A DNA stretch of 44,424 bases from Janthinobacterium sp. (lineage in GTDB: Bacteria > Pseudomonadota > Gammaproteobacteria > Burkholderiales > Burkholderiaceae_D), in NCBI RefSeq assembly GCF_009923995.1, contig NZ_RFSK01000050.1:1-44424 (forward strand), written 5' to 3'. Shown in pieces: positions 11,257-19,983 of the stretch. Numbering within the stretch: the first letter of the stretch is position 1; every line of letters begins with the position of its first letter. The notes beneath the pieces were generated by a model. It did not search any database and was not told the DNA's origin. It was given only the letters and a program-made list of their open reading frames with translations. Made by a program: the position numbers and the translations under genes.

Positions 11257-11895
11257 TCAGGCGTAAGGCGTGCCCGCCAACGCCGCCTTCAGGCCGCCAT
11301 GGCCCTGGTCCACGAGGGACAGGAAGGAGGCCCTCGCCTGCTGCGCGTCGCCGTGCCGGCGGAATGCGCGGTGCGCCTCGATGAGGGCCACGCTCCAGGT
11401 CGCCAGCAGCAGGCTGGCCGCCAGGTGGGCGAGGGGATCGTGTGCATCGCGACCCGTGCAGTCCGTCAACGCCTGGGCGACCACTTGCGCCAGTTCATCG
11501 CGGATCGCCCGCGCCCGCGCCTTCAGGGTGTCGCTGCCTTCGACGGTGGCGATAAACCCCTGGCCGGCGGCGGAAAACGTGACATAGGGACTGTCTTCCA
11601 GTACCAGGCGGTGCATGAGCCGGCGCAAGGTTTCGCTGGGCGCCACCATGGGGTCGCGCTGGCGCAAGGCGGCGCGCAGCAGTTCGCGGCCTTCTTCCTC
11701 GCGGTCGAAGAACATGTCTTCCTTGCGGGGGAAGTGGTTGAATACGGTCATGCGCCCGACATTGGCCGCTGCCGCGATCTCGTCGACCGTCACCCGGTCG
11801 AAGCCGTGCACGAAGAACAGGCGCGTGGCGGCATTCGAGATGGCTTGCCGGGTGGCGAGGCGCTTGCGGGAACGGAGGTCGGAAGGGATAGGCAT
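11257..11895 (-). CDS. TetR-family transcriptional regulator
   Basis: 212 residues with an N-terminal TetR helix-turn-helix (AISNAATRLFFVHGFDRVTVDEIAAAANVGRMTVFNHFPRKEDMF, here given by its core VTVDEIAAAANVGRMTVFNHF) and a C-terminal ligand-binding/dimerisation region not close to Tn10 TetR. ATG 11895 (MPIPSDLRSRKR) is preferred; a GTG at 11913 would place the start inside the operator. It is divergent from a TetA-like efflux gene, and the 105-bp gap carries two near-identical palindromes. It therefore probably represses both itself and the pump until an unknown ligand binds. Confidence 0.92.
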   Translation of the reverse strand: MPIPSDLRSRKRLATRQAISNAATRLFFVHGFDRVTVDEIAAAANVGRMTVFNHFPRKEDMFFDREEEGRELLRAALRQRDPMVAPSETLRRLMHRLVLEDSPYVTFSAAGQGFIATVEGSDTLKARARAIRDELAQVVAQALTDCTGRDAHDPLAHLAASLLLATWSVALIEAHRAFRRHGDAQQARASFLSLVDQGHGGLKAALAGTPYA

Positions 11896-11917
11896 GTTGC
11901 CGCGATCATACACGAAG

Positions 11918-11930
11918 TGTACTGAGTATA
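11918..11930. promoter_or_regulatory. TetR operator, regulator-proximal copy
   Basis: TGTACTGAGTATA matches 12 of 13 bases of the pump-proximal operator core TGTACTGAGTACA. It lies 23 bp upstream of the regulator start codon, suited to autorepression. Confidence 0.7.
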
Positions 11931-11969
11931 GATAAGGCTTGATGATGTGGCAGTGTTGCGCATACTATT

Positions 11970-11986
11970 TATGTACTGAGTACATA
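11970..11986. promoter_or_regulatory. TetR operator, pump-proximal copy (perfect palindrome)
   Basis: TATGTACT-G-AGTACATA is a perfect 17-bp palindrome with a single central base, 14 bp before the pump start codon. A third, partial copy (CGAGTATA) reaches the ATG at 12001. Confidence 0.75.
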
Positions 11987-12000
11987 TTTATATCGAGTAT

Positions 12001-13245
12001 ATGAAAAATCCCCTTCCTGCCACGGCGTCGCCCGTGCGCCAGCGCGCGCTGGCCGTCATCTTCGCCACCGTCGTGCTCGATGCCATCGGCATCGGCCTGA
12101 TCTTCCCCATCCTGCCCGCGCTGCTGCAGGAGGTCACGCATGCGGCCAGCGTGGCGCCGTATATCGGCAGCATGACGGCCCTGTACGCGCTGATGCAGCT
12201 CATCTTCGCACCCGTGCTGGGCGCGCTGAGCGACCGGCTGGGCCGGCGCCCCGTGCTGCTGCTGTCGCTGGCGGGCGCGGCCGTCAATTACCTGTTCCTC
12301 GCCTTTGCGCCGAGCCTGTGGATGCTGCTGCTGGGGCGTGCCATCGCCGGGCTGACGAGCGCCAACGTGTCCGTGGCCACGGCCTACATCACGGACATTT
12401 CCGCGCAAGGGACGCGTGCACGCCGCTTTGGCCTGCTCAACGCCATGTTCGGCGCGGGCTTCATCATCGGTCCCGTGCTCGGCGGCGCGCTGGGCGATTA
12501 CGGCTTGCGCCTGCCGTTCATGGCGGCGGCGCTGTTAAATACCTGCAACCTGCTGCTGGCCTGGTTCGCGCTGCCCGAATCACGCCCGCCCGTGCGCCCG
12601 TCCACGCGGCCGGCATGGGACCTGACGGCGCTCAATCCCCTGCGGCCGCTGCGCTGGGTGCTTGCCAAGAGGCGCTTGCTGCCCATCACCCTCATCTTCT
12701 TTGCCTTCAGCGCCGCGGGCGAAGTGTATGGCGTGTGCTGGGCGTTGTGGGGGCAGGACGCGTTCGGGTGGAATGGCTTGTGGATCGGCCTGTCGCTGGG
12801 GGCCTTTGGCGTGTGCCAGGCGCTGGCGCAGGCCTTCTTGCCCGGCCCGGCCGTCAGGCTGCTGGGCGAGCGGGCCACCATCCTGGCGGGCGTGGCCTGC
12901 GCCTGCGTCGCCCTGGTCGTCATGGCCTTTGCCAGCCGCAGCTGGATGATCTTCGCCATCATGCCCGTGTTCGCCCTGGGCGGCATCGGCGCGCCGGCCC
13001 TGCAGTCGCTGGCGACGCGGCAGGTGGCCGACGACCGGCAAGGACAGTTCCAGGGCGTGCTGGCCTCGGCCGTCAGCCTGGCGTCCGTGCTGTGTCCGCT
13101 GGTGTTTTCCAGCATTTATTTTGGCGTCAGGGCGCACTGGCCCGGCGCCATCTGGCTTTCCGTCATCGTCGTGTACGCGGCCCTGGTGCCGCTCGTGCTG
13201 GGACTGCCGCTGGCGTCCACCACGCCCGCGTCGTCACGGGGATAG
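12001..13245 (+). CDS. TetA-like MFS efflux transporter
   Basis: 414-residue, 12-helix major facilitator of the TCR/Tet group in the inner membrane, expected to export a drug or small molecule in exchange for protons. The N-terminal half is strongly TetA-like: motif A GALSDRLGRRPVLLLSLAGA, then LLLGRAIAGLTSANVSVATA and FGLLNAMFGAGFIIGPVLGG (motif C region). The substrate cannot be told from sequence. ATG 12001 has no ribosome site and adjoins a partial operator, so the transcript may be leaderless or start very close. Its last 130 bp overlap the 3' end of fadE on the other strand. Confidence 0.92.
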   Translation: MKNPLPATASPVRQRALAVIFATVVLDAIGIGLIFPILPALLQEVTHAASVAPYIGSMTALYALMQLIFAPVLGALSDRLGRRPVLLLSLAGAAVNYLFLAFAPSLWMLLLGRAIAGLTSANVSVATAYITDISAQGTRARRFGLLNAMFGAGFIIGPVLGGALGDYGLRLPFMAAALLNTCNLLLAWFALPESRPPVRPSTRPAWDLTALNPLRPLRWVLAKRRLLPITLIFFAFSAAGEVYGVCWALWGQDAFGWNGLWIGLSLGAFGVCQALAQAFLPGPAVRLLGERATILAGVACACVALVVMAFASRSWMIFAIMPVFALGGIGAPALQSLATRQVADDRQGQFQGVLASAVSLASVLCPLVFSSIYFGVRAHWPGAIWLSVIVVYAALVPLVLGLPLASTTPASSRG

Positions 13246-15557
13246 GACGCCGGCGTGGCATGCGTTGCCGCAGGGGCAAAATCGTCGACCTGGATCAGGC
13301 CATCGACGAGGCGCGTAAATTCCAGCAAGGTATTGTGCTCCTGGCAGCTGATGGCGCTGGCGTCCTTGGCGGTGGACAGCCAGGCCCGCATCGCAGGCAG
13401 GCTCTGCGGCATGTGCCGGAGGGAGGTGTTGCCGTCTTTCAGGCGTTTTTCGATGGCCACGACGTGCGGCAGCAGGAGCAGGGCTTGCTCGGCGCGGGCG
13501 ACGGGATCTGCCGCGTCGCTGGCCACGTAGCAATCGGCCAGCAGGCGTTCGCGGTCGCCCCCGGCCGTCTGCATGGCGTGCGTCACGGCCGTGCCCAGTT
13601 CGTCGGCAGGCGGGCGGTGGGGCAGGCCGAACGGGAACAGCAAGGTGCGCAGCAGCACGGCCAGCCCGCGCGCGGGGAAATTGTCCAGCACGCCCGTCAA
13701 GCCCTGCTGCGCCCTGAGCAGCGCATCCTGCAGCGACCAGTGCACATACGGCAGGTCGGCGGGCGGGCGCCCGTCGTCCTCGTAGCGCTTCAGCACGGAC
13801 GACGCCAGGTACAGTTGCGAGACCACGTCGCCCAGGCGTGCGGACAGCCGTTCGCGGCGCTTGAGTTCACCGCCCAGCACGAACATCGACATGTCCGTCA
13901 TGACGGCAAACGCCGTCGACAGCCGCGTCACGGCGCGGTAATACGGTGCCAGTTCCGGCGCGGCTGCGCTTGGCACGGCGGCCAGGCGCGCGCCGCCCAG
14001 TCCGTACCACAGCCCCCTTGCCAGGTTGCCCAGCACGAAACCCACGTGACCGAAGAAGGCGGAGTCGAAATCGCGCACGGCCTTGGCCTGGTCGCTTTCG
14101 CCGACGGCGGCCATTTCCCGCAGTACATACGGATGGGCGCGGATGGCGCCCTGACCAAAGATGATCAGGCTGCGCGTAAGGATGTTGGCGCCTTCGACGG
14201 TGATGGCGATGGGAATCTGCTGGTAGGCGCTGGCGAGGAAATTGTTGGGGCCGCTGCAAATGCCCTTGCCGCCGAGGATATCCATGCCGTCATTGACGAG
14301 GGCGCGGCCCCGCTCCGTGACGTGGTATTTGACGATGGCGGAAATGACGGCCGGTTTTTCGCCCAGGTCCACCCCCAGCGCCGACAGCGTGCGCGCCGCA
14401 TCCATCAAGTACAGATTGGCGCCCATGCGCGCCAGCGCTTCCTGCACCCCTTCGAACTTGCCGATCGGCATGTTGAACTGGCGCCGCACGGCCGCATACG
14501 CGCTGGTGCCGCGCACGGCCATCTTGCCCATGCCCACGCTGGACGAGGGCAGCGAGATGGCGCGCCCGGCCGCCAGGCATTCCATCAGCATGCGCCAGCC
14601 CTTGCCCACCTGCGCCTGGCCGCCGATGACCCACTCCATGGGGATGAAGACCCCGTTGCCCGACGTCGGGCCGTTCTGGAACACGGCATTCAAGGGATGG
14701 TGGCGCCGGCCGATCACCACGCCGTCGTGGCTGGCGGGGATCAGGGCGCAGGTGATGCCCGGTGCGTCGTTGTCGGAAAGCAAGTGTTCGGGATCGCTCG
14801 TCTGGAACGCCAGGCCCAGCAGGGTGGCCACGGGCGCCAGGGTGATGTAGCGCTTGTTCCACGTGAGGCGGAAACCCAGGGTGGAGCGTCCTTCATGCAT
14901 GCCCATGCAGACGACGCCCAGGTCGGGGATGGCGGCCGCATCGGACCCCGCATACGGGCTGGTGAGGGCAAAGCAGGGAATCTCCGTGCCGGCGGCCAGG
15001 CGCGGCAGATAGTAATCCTTCTGCGCTTCCGTGCCGTAGTGCAACAGCAGTTCGGCCGGTCCCAGCGAGTTGGGCACCATCACGCTGACGGCCAGCGCCG
15101 AGCAGCGGGTCGACAGCTTCATCACCACCTGCGAGTGCATATAGGCCGAGAATTGCTTGCCACCGTATTGCTTGGGAATGATCATGCCGAGGAAACCCTG
15201 GCTTTTCATGTAGGCCCAGGCCTGGGGCGGCAAGTCGAGCAGCTGCTGGGTTTCCCAGTCGTTGACCAGTTCGCACAGGCGCTCGACGTCATGGTCGAGA
15301 AAATGGCGTTCCTCGGCGCTGAGGGCGGGCGGCGCATAGGCCAGCAATTTGGACCAGTCGGGCCGGCCGGAAAACAGGTCGGCATCCCACCAAGTCGTGC
15401 CCGCTTCGAGCGCGTCGCGCTCCGTCTCGGACATGGACGGCAAGATGCGCTTGAACAACGCCAGCAGGCGCGGGGTGACGAGGGCGCGGCGCACGGGGCC
15501 GACGGCGAAGAGTACAAGCAGGCCCAGCAGGGCCACCAGCAGAGCAATCTTGAGCAT
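13116..15557 (-). CDS. fadE: Acyl-CoA dehydrogenase FadE
   Basis: 813 residues, close to E. coli FadE (814). It catalyses the first step of fatty-acid beta-oxidation, acyl-CoA to trans-2-enoyl-CoA, with FAD. The N-terminal hydrophobic segment (MLKIALLVALLGLLVLFAVG) is typical of FadE and suggests membrane association. Acyl-CoA dehydrogenase signatures include CFALTSPYAGSDA and, in the C-terminal domain, ILGGKGICSGPNN and VEGANILTRSLIIFGQGAIRAHPY; a DUF1974-type extension follows. ATG 15557 has AGGGAGA upstream; the frame continues to 15761 through the tRNA gene and is rejected there. The last ~43 codons are antisense to the efflux gene. Confidence 0.95.
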   Translation of the reverse strand: MLKIALLVALLGLLVLFAVGPVRRALVTPRLLALFKRILPSMSETERDALEAGTTWWDADLFSGRPDWSKLLAYAPPALSAEERHFLDHDVERLCELVNDWETQQLLDLPPQAWAYMKSQGFLGMIIPKQYGGKQFSAYMHSQVVMKLSTRCSALAVSVMVPNSLGPAELLLHYGTEAQKDYYLPRLAAGTEIPCFALTSPYAGSDAAAIPDLGVVCMGMHEGRSTLGFRLTWNKRYITLAPVATLLGLAFQTSDPEHLLSDNDAPGITCALIPASHDGVVIGRRHHPLNAVFQNGPTSGNGVFIPMEWVIGGQAQVGKGWRMLMECLAAGRAISLPSSSVGMGKMAVRGTSAYAAVRRQFNMPIGKFEGVQEALARMGANLYLMDAARTLSALGVDLGEKPAVISAIVKYHVTERGRALVNDGMDILGGKGICSGPNNFLASAYQQIPIAITVEGANILTRSLIIFGQGAIRAHPYVLREMAAVGESDQAKAVRDFDSAFFGHVGFVLGNLARGLWYGLGGARLAAVPSAAAPELAPYYRAVTRLSTAFAVMTDMSMFVLGGELKRRERLSARLGDVVSQLYLASSVLKRYEDDGRPPADLPYVHWSLQDALLRAQQGLTGVLDNFPARGLAVLLRTLLFPFGLPHRPPADELGTAVTHAMQTAGGDRERLLADCYVASDAADPVARAEQALLLLPHVVAIEKRLKDGNTSLRHMPQSLPAMRAWLSTAKDASAISCQEHNTLLEFTRLVDGLIQVDDFAPAATHATPASYPRDDAGVVDASGSPSTSGTRAAYTTMTESQMAPGQCALTPK

Positions 15558-15667
15558 GCGATATCTCCCTGTTATATGACGACAGGATAGGTCGCTGCGG
15601 CAAAGCTTACTGTGCGGTATAGCGCATTGGCGGGATGAAGCCCGCTTGCCAGGCTGCCGCGCAAAAC

Positions 15668-15696
15668 AAAAAAGCCAACCCGAAGGTTGGCTTTTT
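15668..15696 (-). terminator. Rho-independent terminator of tRNA-Phe copy 1
   Basis: On the minus strand AGCCAACC-TTCG-GGTTGGCT forms an 8-bp stem closed by a UUCG tetraloop and is followed by six T residues; it starts 20 bp after the tRNA CCA end. Confidence 0.9.
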
Positions 15697-15716
15697 GCTA
15701 TGTGCTGCTGAATCCT

Positions 15717-15792
15717 TGGTGGCCCGGGGCGGAATCGAACCACCGACACAAGGATTTTCAATCCTCTGCTCTACCGACTGAGCTACCAGGCC
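15717..15792 (-). tRNA. tRNA-Phe (anticodon GAA), copy 1
   Basis: 76 nt including encoded CCA. The acceptor stem is GGCCTGG pairing with CCGGGCC (one T-G pair), with D-arm AGCTCAGTCGGTAGAGC, anticodon loop TTGAAAA giving GAA, and TTCGATTC in the T-arm. Identical over its length to the copy at 21249-21324. Confidence 0.97.
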
Positions 15793-15802
15793 AAGGCGGC
15801 GA

Positions 15803-15808
15803 ATTATA
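15803..15808 (-). promoter_or_regulatory. -10 element of tRNA-Phe copy 1
   Basis: A perfect TATAAT on the minus strand lies 10 bp upstream of the tRNA 5' end. No clear -35 hexamer is seen at 16-18 bp. Confidence 0.6.
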
Positions 15809-15909
15809 GCAGAAAGACTTTCCACCTGACCAGAGGAAGCTGTGTTCAAATGCAACAGGCAGCCAAAACATGGTGTTTTGGCATCCATATGTGACATGGG
15901 GATACGGCG

Positions 15910-16680
15910 ATGCAAGGACGTGAAGGCGTGCGCTGGCTGGCGGTGGCGGCGGGGTTCAGCCTGTTTTGCGGCGCGGCGCGGGCCGATGGCCTGGCCGATT
16001 TGACTGCGGCGCTGGCGCGCTTGCAGGGCCAGATGCCGATCAAGGCACAGGTGGAATCGAAGACCTGGCGGCGCGAGGGCGAAGGCAAGGAGGCGGAAGA
16101 GGATAGCGGCCAGGTCACGGTCGCCGTCGAGGGCGGGCCGGCGGGCTTGCAAGTGCTGTACAGCAAGGAGTTGCTGGCGAAAGTGGAAGCCGAGCAGCGC
16201 GCCAAGGTGAAGGACCCGAAGACGAAGACGCCGACCGGCTTTGCGCTGGGGGAAATGAAGGCGACGGAACTGCGGGCCATGGTGTCGGCGGCGGGGGCGT
16301 TGTCGCGCGAGATCGACGAAGCCGTATTCAGCGGCGAAAAGATGGACAGTTACAAGGGCAAGCCGGCTCGGCTGCTGAGCTTTACCTTGTCGCTCGACAA
16401 GGTGCCGGAAAAAGACCGCAAGTACGTGAAGAAGTTTGACGGCGGCATCGACGTGTGGATCGCCGCCGACGGCACGCCGTTGGCCAGCCAGTTTCACATC
16501 GATGTGAGCGGGCGCGCCTTCGTCGTGGTCAGTTTTACGCAGAAAACGGACGAGACGCGCCAGTACGGCGTCAGCGGCGACCGTTTATTGTTGCTGCGCA
16601 AGGAAAGCCGGAGCGCCACCTCGGGCGCGGGCGAGAAGGTGGAAAGCAGGATCATCAAGACCTTGCAGCTGCAGCCCTGA
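15910..16680 (+). CDS. Exported protein of unknown function
   Basis: 256 residues, family not recognised. The N-terminus VRWLAVAAGFSLFCGAARADG is a signal peptide with an ARA-type cleavage site. The mature part is Lys/Glu-rich (WRREGEGKEAEEDSGQVTV; AEQRAKVKDPKTKTP) and then beta-rich (GGIDVWIAADGTPLASQFHIDVSGRAFVVVSFTQ), ending KVESRIIKTLQLQP; the pattern suggests a periplasmic lipid- or ligand-binding fold of the kind seen in outer-membrane lipoprotein sorting families, but this is only a guess. ATG 15910 has GGGGATA upstream. It lies alone between tRNA-Phe copy 1 and a convergent lipoprotein gene. Confidence 0.7.
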   Translation: MQGREGVRWLAVAAGFSLFCGAARADGLADLTAALARLQGQMPIKAQVESKTWRREGEGKEAEEDSGQVTVAVEGGPAGLQVLYSKELLAKVEAEQRAKVKDPKTKTPTGFALGEMKATELRAMVSAAGALSREIDEAVFSGEKMDSYKGKPARLLSFTLSLDKVPEKDRKYVKKFDGGIDVWIAADGTPLASQFHIDVSGRAFVVVSFTQKTDETRQYGVSGDRLLLLRKESRSATSGAGEKVESRIIKTLQLQP

Positions 16681-16721
16681 CGCGTTGCGCCAGCTCCCCA
16701 GGCGCTGCTCCTGCGGCTTTG

Positions 16722-17153
16722 CTACATCGCCGAGCTGCCGCCCATGCCGCTCTTTTGCAGCACGCAGCGTCCCGCCTGGCAAGTGGCGCCCGGGTCCGTG
16801 ACGATGGAACAGGTGGACATCATGCCGTCCGCCTGCTGCTGCTTGCGGCTCGCCTCGGCGTGCGCCTGGGCCAGTGCCTTGAGTTTCTTGCCGTCATTAC
16901 CCTTGCTGGACCAGGCCAGGTAGCGCTCGGGGCCGCCGCACGCCTTGGCGCCGATGGCGATGGTTTGGCATTGCTGCGTGGAATCGCAGGCGGCGCTGCC
17001 CACTTCCGCCTGGATCTGTGCCAGCAAGCCGGCATTGCCCGGTGCAGGCGGCGCATCATCTTGCGTGGGAGCGCTGCCGCAGGCGCTGGCCGTCAGCAGC
17101 AGGAAGCCGGCGCACACGGCGCGCAGCAGGGCGGAGGTGGTGGATGTCGTCAT
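16722..17153 (-). CDS. Putative lipoprotein of unknown function
   Basis: 143 residues. The N-terminus TTSALLRAVCAGFLLLTASACGS is a lipoprotein signal with lipobox TASAC. The mature part has six further cysteines in the pattern CDSTQQC, KACGG, STCSIV, ATCQAGRC, suggesting three disulfides in the periplasm. The segment CQTIAIGAKACGGPERYLAWSS recalls small uncharacterised proteobacterial lipoproteins, with no assigned function. ATG 17153 is chosen so that the signal is compact; an ATG six codons upstream is also possible. DsbC, which would correct such disulfides, is encoded elsewhere in the window (24736-25458). Confidence 0.7.
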   Translation of the reverse strand: MTTSTTSALLRAVCAGFLLLTASACGSAPTQDDAPPAPGNAGLLAQIQAEVGSAACDSTQQCQTIAIGAKACGGPERYLAWSSKGNDGKKLKALAQAHAEASRKQQQADGMMSTCSIVTDPGATCQAGRCVLQKSGMGGSSAM

Positions 17154-17232
17154 GCCTTCATCATGTGCCATGCTTGCTCAAATGGCAAGCGCAATTCGCG
17201 CGCTGGCCGCACGTCGTGCTGCTGATCCTGCC

Positions 17233-17256
17233 GCCATCGCCATCGCCATCGCCATC
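17233..17256. repeat. (GCCATC)4 hexanucleotide tandem repeat
   Basis: Four perfect GCCATC units lie 80 bp upstream of the lipoprotein start, in otherwise non-coding DNA. Copy number could vary by slippage. Confidence 0.7.
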
Positions 17257-17325
17257 GCCGGCCGCGGCGTCGTGGCTGGATTGAATGACTGTCAATCCGC
17301 CGGCAAGGCCTGTTGCTGAGGGGAT

Positions 17326-17354
17326 AAAACAATGCCCGCTCAAGGCGGGCATTG
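17326..17354 (-). terminator. Rho-independent terminator of the S9 peptidase gene
   Basis: On the minus strand CAATGCCCGC-CTTGA-GCGGGCATTG is a perfect 10-bp stem followed by TTTTAT, 12 bp after the stop codon. Confidence 0.85.
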
Positions 17355-17366
17355 CGATCGCTTCGT

Positions 17367-19778
17367 TTACTTCAAGGTACGATTGAATAGCTGATAGATG
17401 CGGCGGTACTCGTCATACCACGCTTCCGGCTGCACGAAACCGTGGCGTTCCATCGGGTAGCTGGCCATTTCCCAGTTATCCTTTTTGAGCTCGATCAAGC
17501 GCTGCGACAGGCGCACGGAGTCCTGGTAGAAGACGTTGTCGTCGATCATGCCGTGGGCGATCAGGAGGTTGCCCGTCAGCTTGTCCGCGTACTCGATCGG
17601 CGAGGAGACTTTATACGCCTGCGGATCGACGTCCGGCGTGTTCAGGATGTTGGCCGTGTACTCGTGGTTGTACGTGGTCCAGTCCGTCACGGGGCGCAGG
17701 GCGGCGCCCGACTTGAAGACCTCCGGCGCGCGCATCAGGGCCATCAGGCTCATGAAGCCGCCGTAGCTGCCGCCATAGATGCCCACGTTCTTGATGTCGC
17801 CCTGGTGCTGCTGTGCCAGCCAATTGGCGCCGTCGATGAAATCTTCCAGTTCCGGGTGACCCATCTGGCGGTAGATGGCCGTGCGCCAGGCGCTGCCGTA
17901 ACCGAGCGAGGCGCGGTAGTCGACGTCGAGCACGATGTAGCCTTGCTCCACCAGCAGGTTGTGGAACATCTGCTCGCGGAAATACACGGGATAGCGCTCG
18001 GTCACGTTCTGCAGGTAGCCGGCGCCGTGGGCGAACATGACGATCGGATACTGTTTACCGGCCTCCAGTGTCGCAGGGCGGTACAGCTTGGCCCAGATGG
18101 GCGCCGCGCCATGCGTGGACGGCACTTGCACCAGTTGCGGCATGACCCAGTTGCGCGCCTTGAAGGCGTCGCTGCGGGTATCCGTCAGCAGATTGGCCTT
18201 GCCGCCAGCGACAGGCACCGTGGCCAGCTGGGCGGGCACGTAGCTGGTGGAGTAGCGCAGCAGCAGTTTGCCGCCGTCGGGCGACAGGCCGAAGTTTTCC
18301 ACGCCTTTCAAGCTGGTGATTTCGCGCGCGCCGCCATCCTTGGCCGTGCTGGCGCACACTTCATAGGTGCCGGGGGCTTGCGGGTTGCAGATAAAGTAGG
18401 CGTTCTTGCCGTCGCGGCTCCACTCGACGTTGCTCACTTCCCATTGGCCGCTGGTCAGCGCGCGTGCCGGTGCCGCGCCCGTTTTCGCGTACAGGTGGGC
18501 GTAGCCGCTTTCCTCGGACAAGTACCACAGGGTGGCGTTGTCGGGCAGCCAGCCGAATTCGTCGGCGCGGCGGTTGACCCAGGCCGTGTCGCTGATGCGG
18601 TGCACGGGCACGAGGGCGCCATTGGCCAGGTCGACGTTGGCGAGCCAGCGGTCCTTGTTGTCGACGGCGCGGATGCGCACGGCCACCTTGCTGCCGTCGT
18701 CGGTCCAGGCGATGCCGTCGCGCTGGGCGTCGATGCGCACGGCCCGGTTGCCCTTCAGGGGCGGCAGTTTTTGCTCGGCGCGCAAGGCGGCCAGCGGGTC
18801 GGTGGCGATGCCGGGCAGGCTGTCGAAGGCGAGCTCGCGCACGGTGCCCGTGCGCAGGTCGGCCAGTTTCAGGCTTTGCGCGATGGGCATGTTGCGTCCC
18901 ACGCGAGTGCGCTCGTCGTCCGCTTCCGGGTAGCCCGTTTCCGTGACGTAGCGGGCCAGTTTGCCCAGCTTGCCTTTTTCGGCGGCCTTGTCCTGCGTGA
19001 CGAACAGCAGCCAGCGGCCGTCCGGCGACAGGGCGCTGCCGGAAATGGTGACTTTCTCGCCCAGGTAGATCGGTTCCGGCGCCCGCGTGCTGTCCAGGCG
19101 GCGCTCTTCGTGGCGGCGTTCGCGGCTGGCATCGCGGTCTTCCTTCTGGCGCGCCAGGTTGACGATCAGGCGCAGCTGCAGCTCGCGCTGGGAGTCCGCT
19201 TCCGGCTTGGCATCCGGATCCTTGGCCGCGCGCAACAGGGCGACGGGGGCGCTCAGGCGGTCAAGACGGCTCCAGCTGAACCAGTCGGTGCCGCTGCGGT
19301 ATTGCACGGCGCCCCCGTCGGCGGAATATTGCGGGTCGCTGATGGCCGAGACGCCGCGCGTGATCTGGATCAAGGCGCCGCTTTTCAGGTCGCGTTCGAA
19401 CAAGTCGCCGTTGCGCAGCAGGATGGCGCGCGTGCCGGCCCGGTTGACGACCATCTGCTGGCCATCGAGGTTGGCCAGCTGCGCATCGTCGACCTTCTTG
19501 CCGCTATTGAGCCTGGCGTTCGCGCCGGACACCTGGAAGGTGTCGCGCAAGGGCGAGCCGATGCGCTTCTGCTTGTAATACAGCTGGCCATTCCAGCCCC
19601 ACCATGCCGCTTCGACGGGCGTGCCGATCCAGTCGGGATCGGCCATCGCCTGGTCCAGCGTGATGGGCGTGGGCGCGGTGGAGATGGCGGGGGAAGGCGC
19701 GGCATGCGCGGCGGGAAGGACGGCTGCAAGCAGGGTCAGCAGCAGGGGGCGGGCCAACAGGGGGAGAACCAGACGCAT
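17367..19778 (-). CDS. Exported S9 family (prolyl oligopeptidase/DPP-IV type) serine peptidase
   Basis: 803 residues. The signal peptide is MRLVLPLLARPLLLTLLAAVLPAAHA, so it acts in the periplasm or outside. A beta-propeller-like N-terminal domain (repeats such as ISGSALSPDGRWLLFVTQD and LSPDGGKLLLRYS) leads to an alpha/beta-hydrolase domain. The nucleophile elbow is GIYGGSYGGFMSLMAL with Ser671; the Asp is in HGMIDDNVF (746/747) and His779 in MERHGF. Family members remove dipeptides or cut short peptides, often after proline. It stands alone with its own terminator. Secreted peptidases here also include the subtilase (1-2103) and, cytosolic, the M61 enzyme. Confidence 0.93.
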   Translation of the reverse strand: MRLVLPLLARPLLLTLLAAVLPAAHAAPSPAISTAPTPITLDQAMADPDWIGTPVEAAWWGWNGQLYYKQKRIGSPLRDTFQVSGANARLNSGKKVDDAQLANLDGQQMVVNRAGTRAILLRNGDLFERDLKSGALIQITRGVSAISDPQYSADGGAVQYRSGTDWFSWSRLDRLSAPVALLRAAKDPDAKPEADSQRELQLRLIVNLARQKEDRDASRERRHEERRLDSTRAPEPIYLGEKVTISGSALSPDGRWLLFVTQDKAAEKGKLGKLARYVTETGYPEADDERTRVGRNMPIAQSLKLADLRTGTVRELAFDSLPGIATDPLAALRAEQKLPPLKGNRAVRIDAQRDGIAWTDDGSKVAVRIRAVDNKDRWLANVDLANGALVPVHRISDTAWVNRRADEFGWLPDNATLWYLSEESGYAHLYAKTGAAPARALTSGQWEVSNVEWSRDGKNAYFICNPQAPGTYEVCASTAKDGGAREITSLKGVENFGLSPDGGKLLLRYSTSYVPAQLATVPVAGGKANLLTDTRSDAFKARNWVMPQLVQVPSTHGAAPIWAKLYRPATLEAGKQYPIVMFAHGAGYLQNVTERYPVYFREQMFHNLLVEQGYIVLDVDYRASLGYGSAWRTAIYRQMGHPELEDFIDGANWLAQQHQGDIKNVGIYGGSYGGFMSLMALMRAPEVFKSGAALRPVTDWTTYNHEYTANILNTPDVDPQAYKVSSPIEYADKLTGNLLIAHGMIDDNVFYQDSVRLSQRLIELKKDNWEMASYPMERHGFVQPEAWYDEYRRIYQLFNRTLK

Positions 19779-19931
19779 CGGAGATCACTTTAACAAGAGG
19801 GGATGGTGAAGGTGCAGGGCTATGAGCCTGGTATTCTAGCGGAGGAGTTTCATGCAGGAAATGTCGGAAAGTTAAGGCCGGAATGGGGCCGCGAGCCTTC
19901 CTGTTGCACATGGCGACCGAGTGTCGGTGCC

Positions 19932-19959
19932 AAAAAAAACGCCAGCATGGCGCTGGCGT
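19932..19959 (-). terminator. Rho-independent terminator of the psiF-like gene
   Basis: On the minus strand ACGCCAGC-GCCAT-GCTGGCGT is followed by eight T residues, about 25 bp after the stop codon. Confidence 0.88.
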
Positions 19960-19983
19960 CGTCTTGCCGGTAGTGCCGGCGGC

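Noticed and set aside
12318..15590. A 1090-codon plus-strand open frame
   Set aside because: It is antisense to fadE and partly out of frame with the efflux gene; the translation is Gln/His/Arg-rich low-complexity, typical of shadow frames in GC-rich DNA.
17442..19793. A 783-codon plus-strand open frame opposite the S9 peptidase gene
   Set aside because: No family motifs, shadow-type composition, and the opposite strand has a complete S9 peptidase with signal peptide and catalytic triad.
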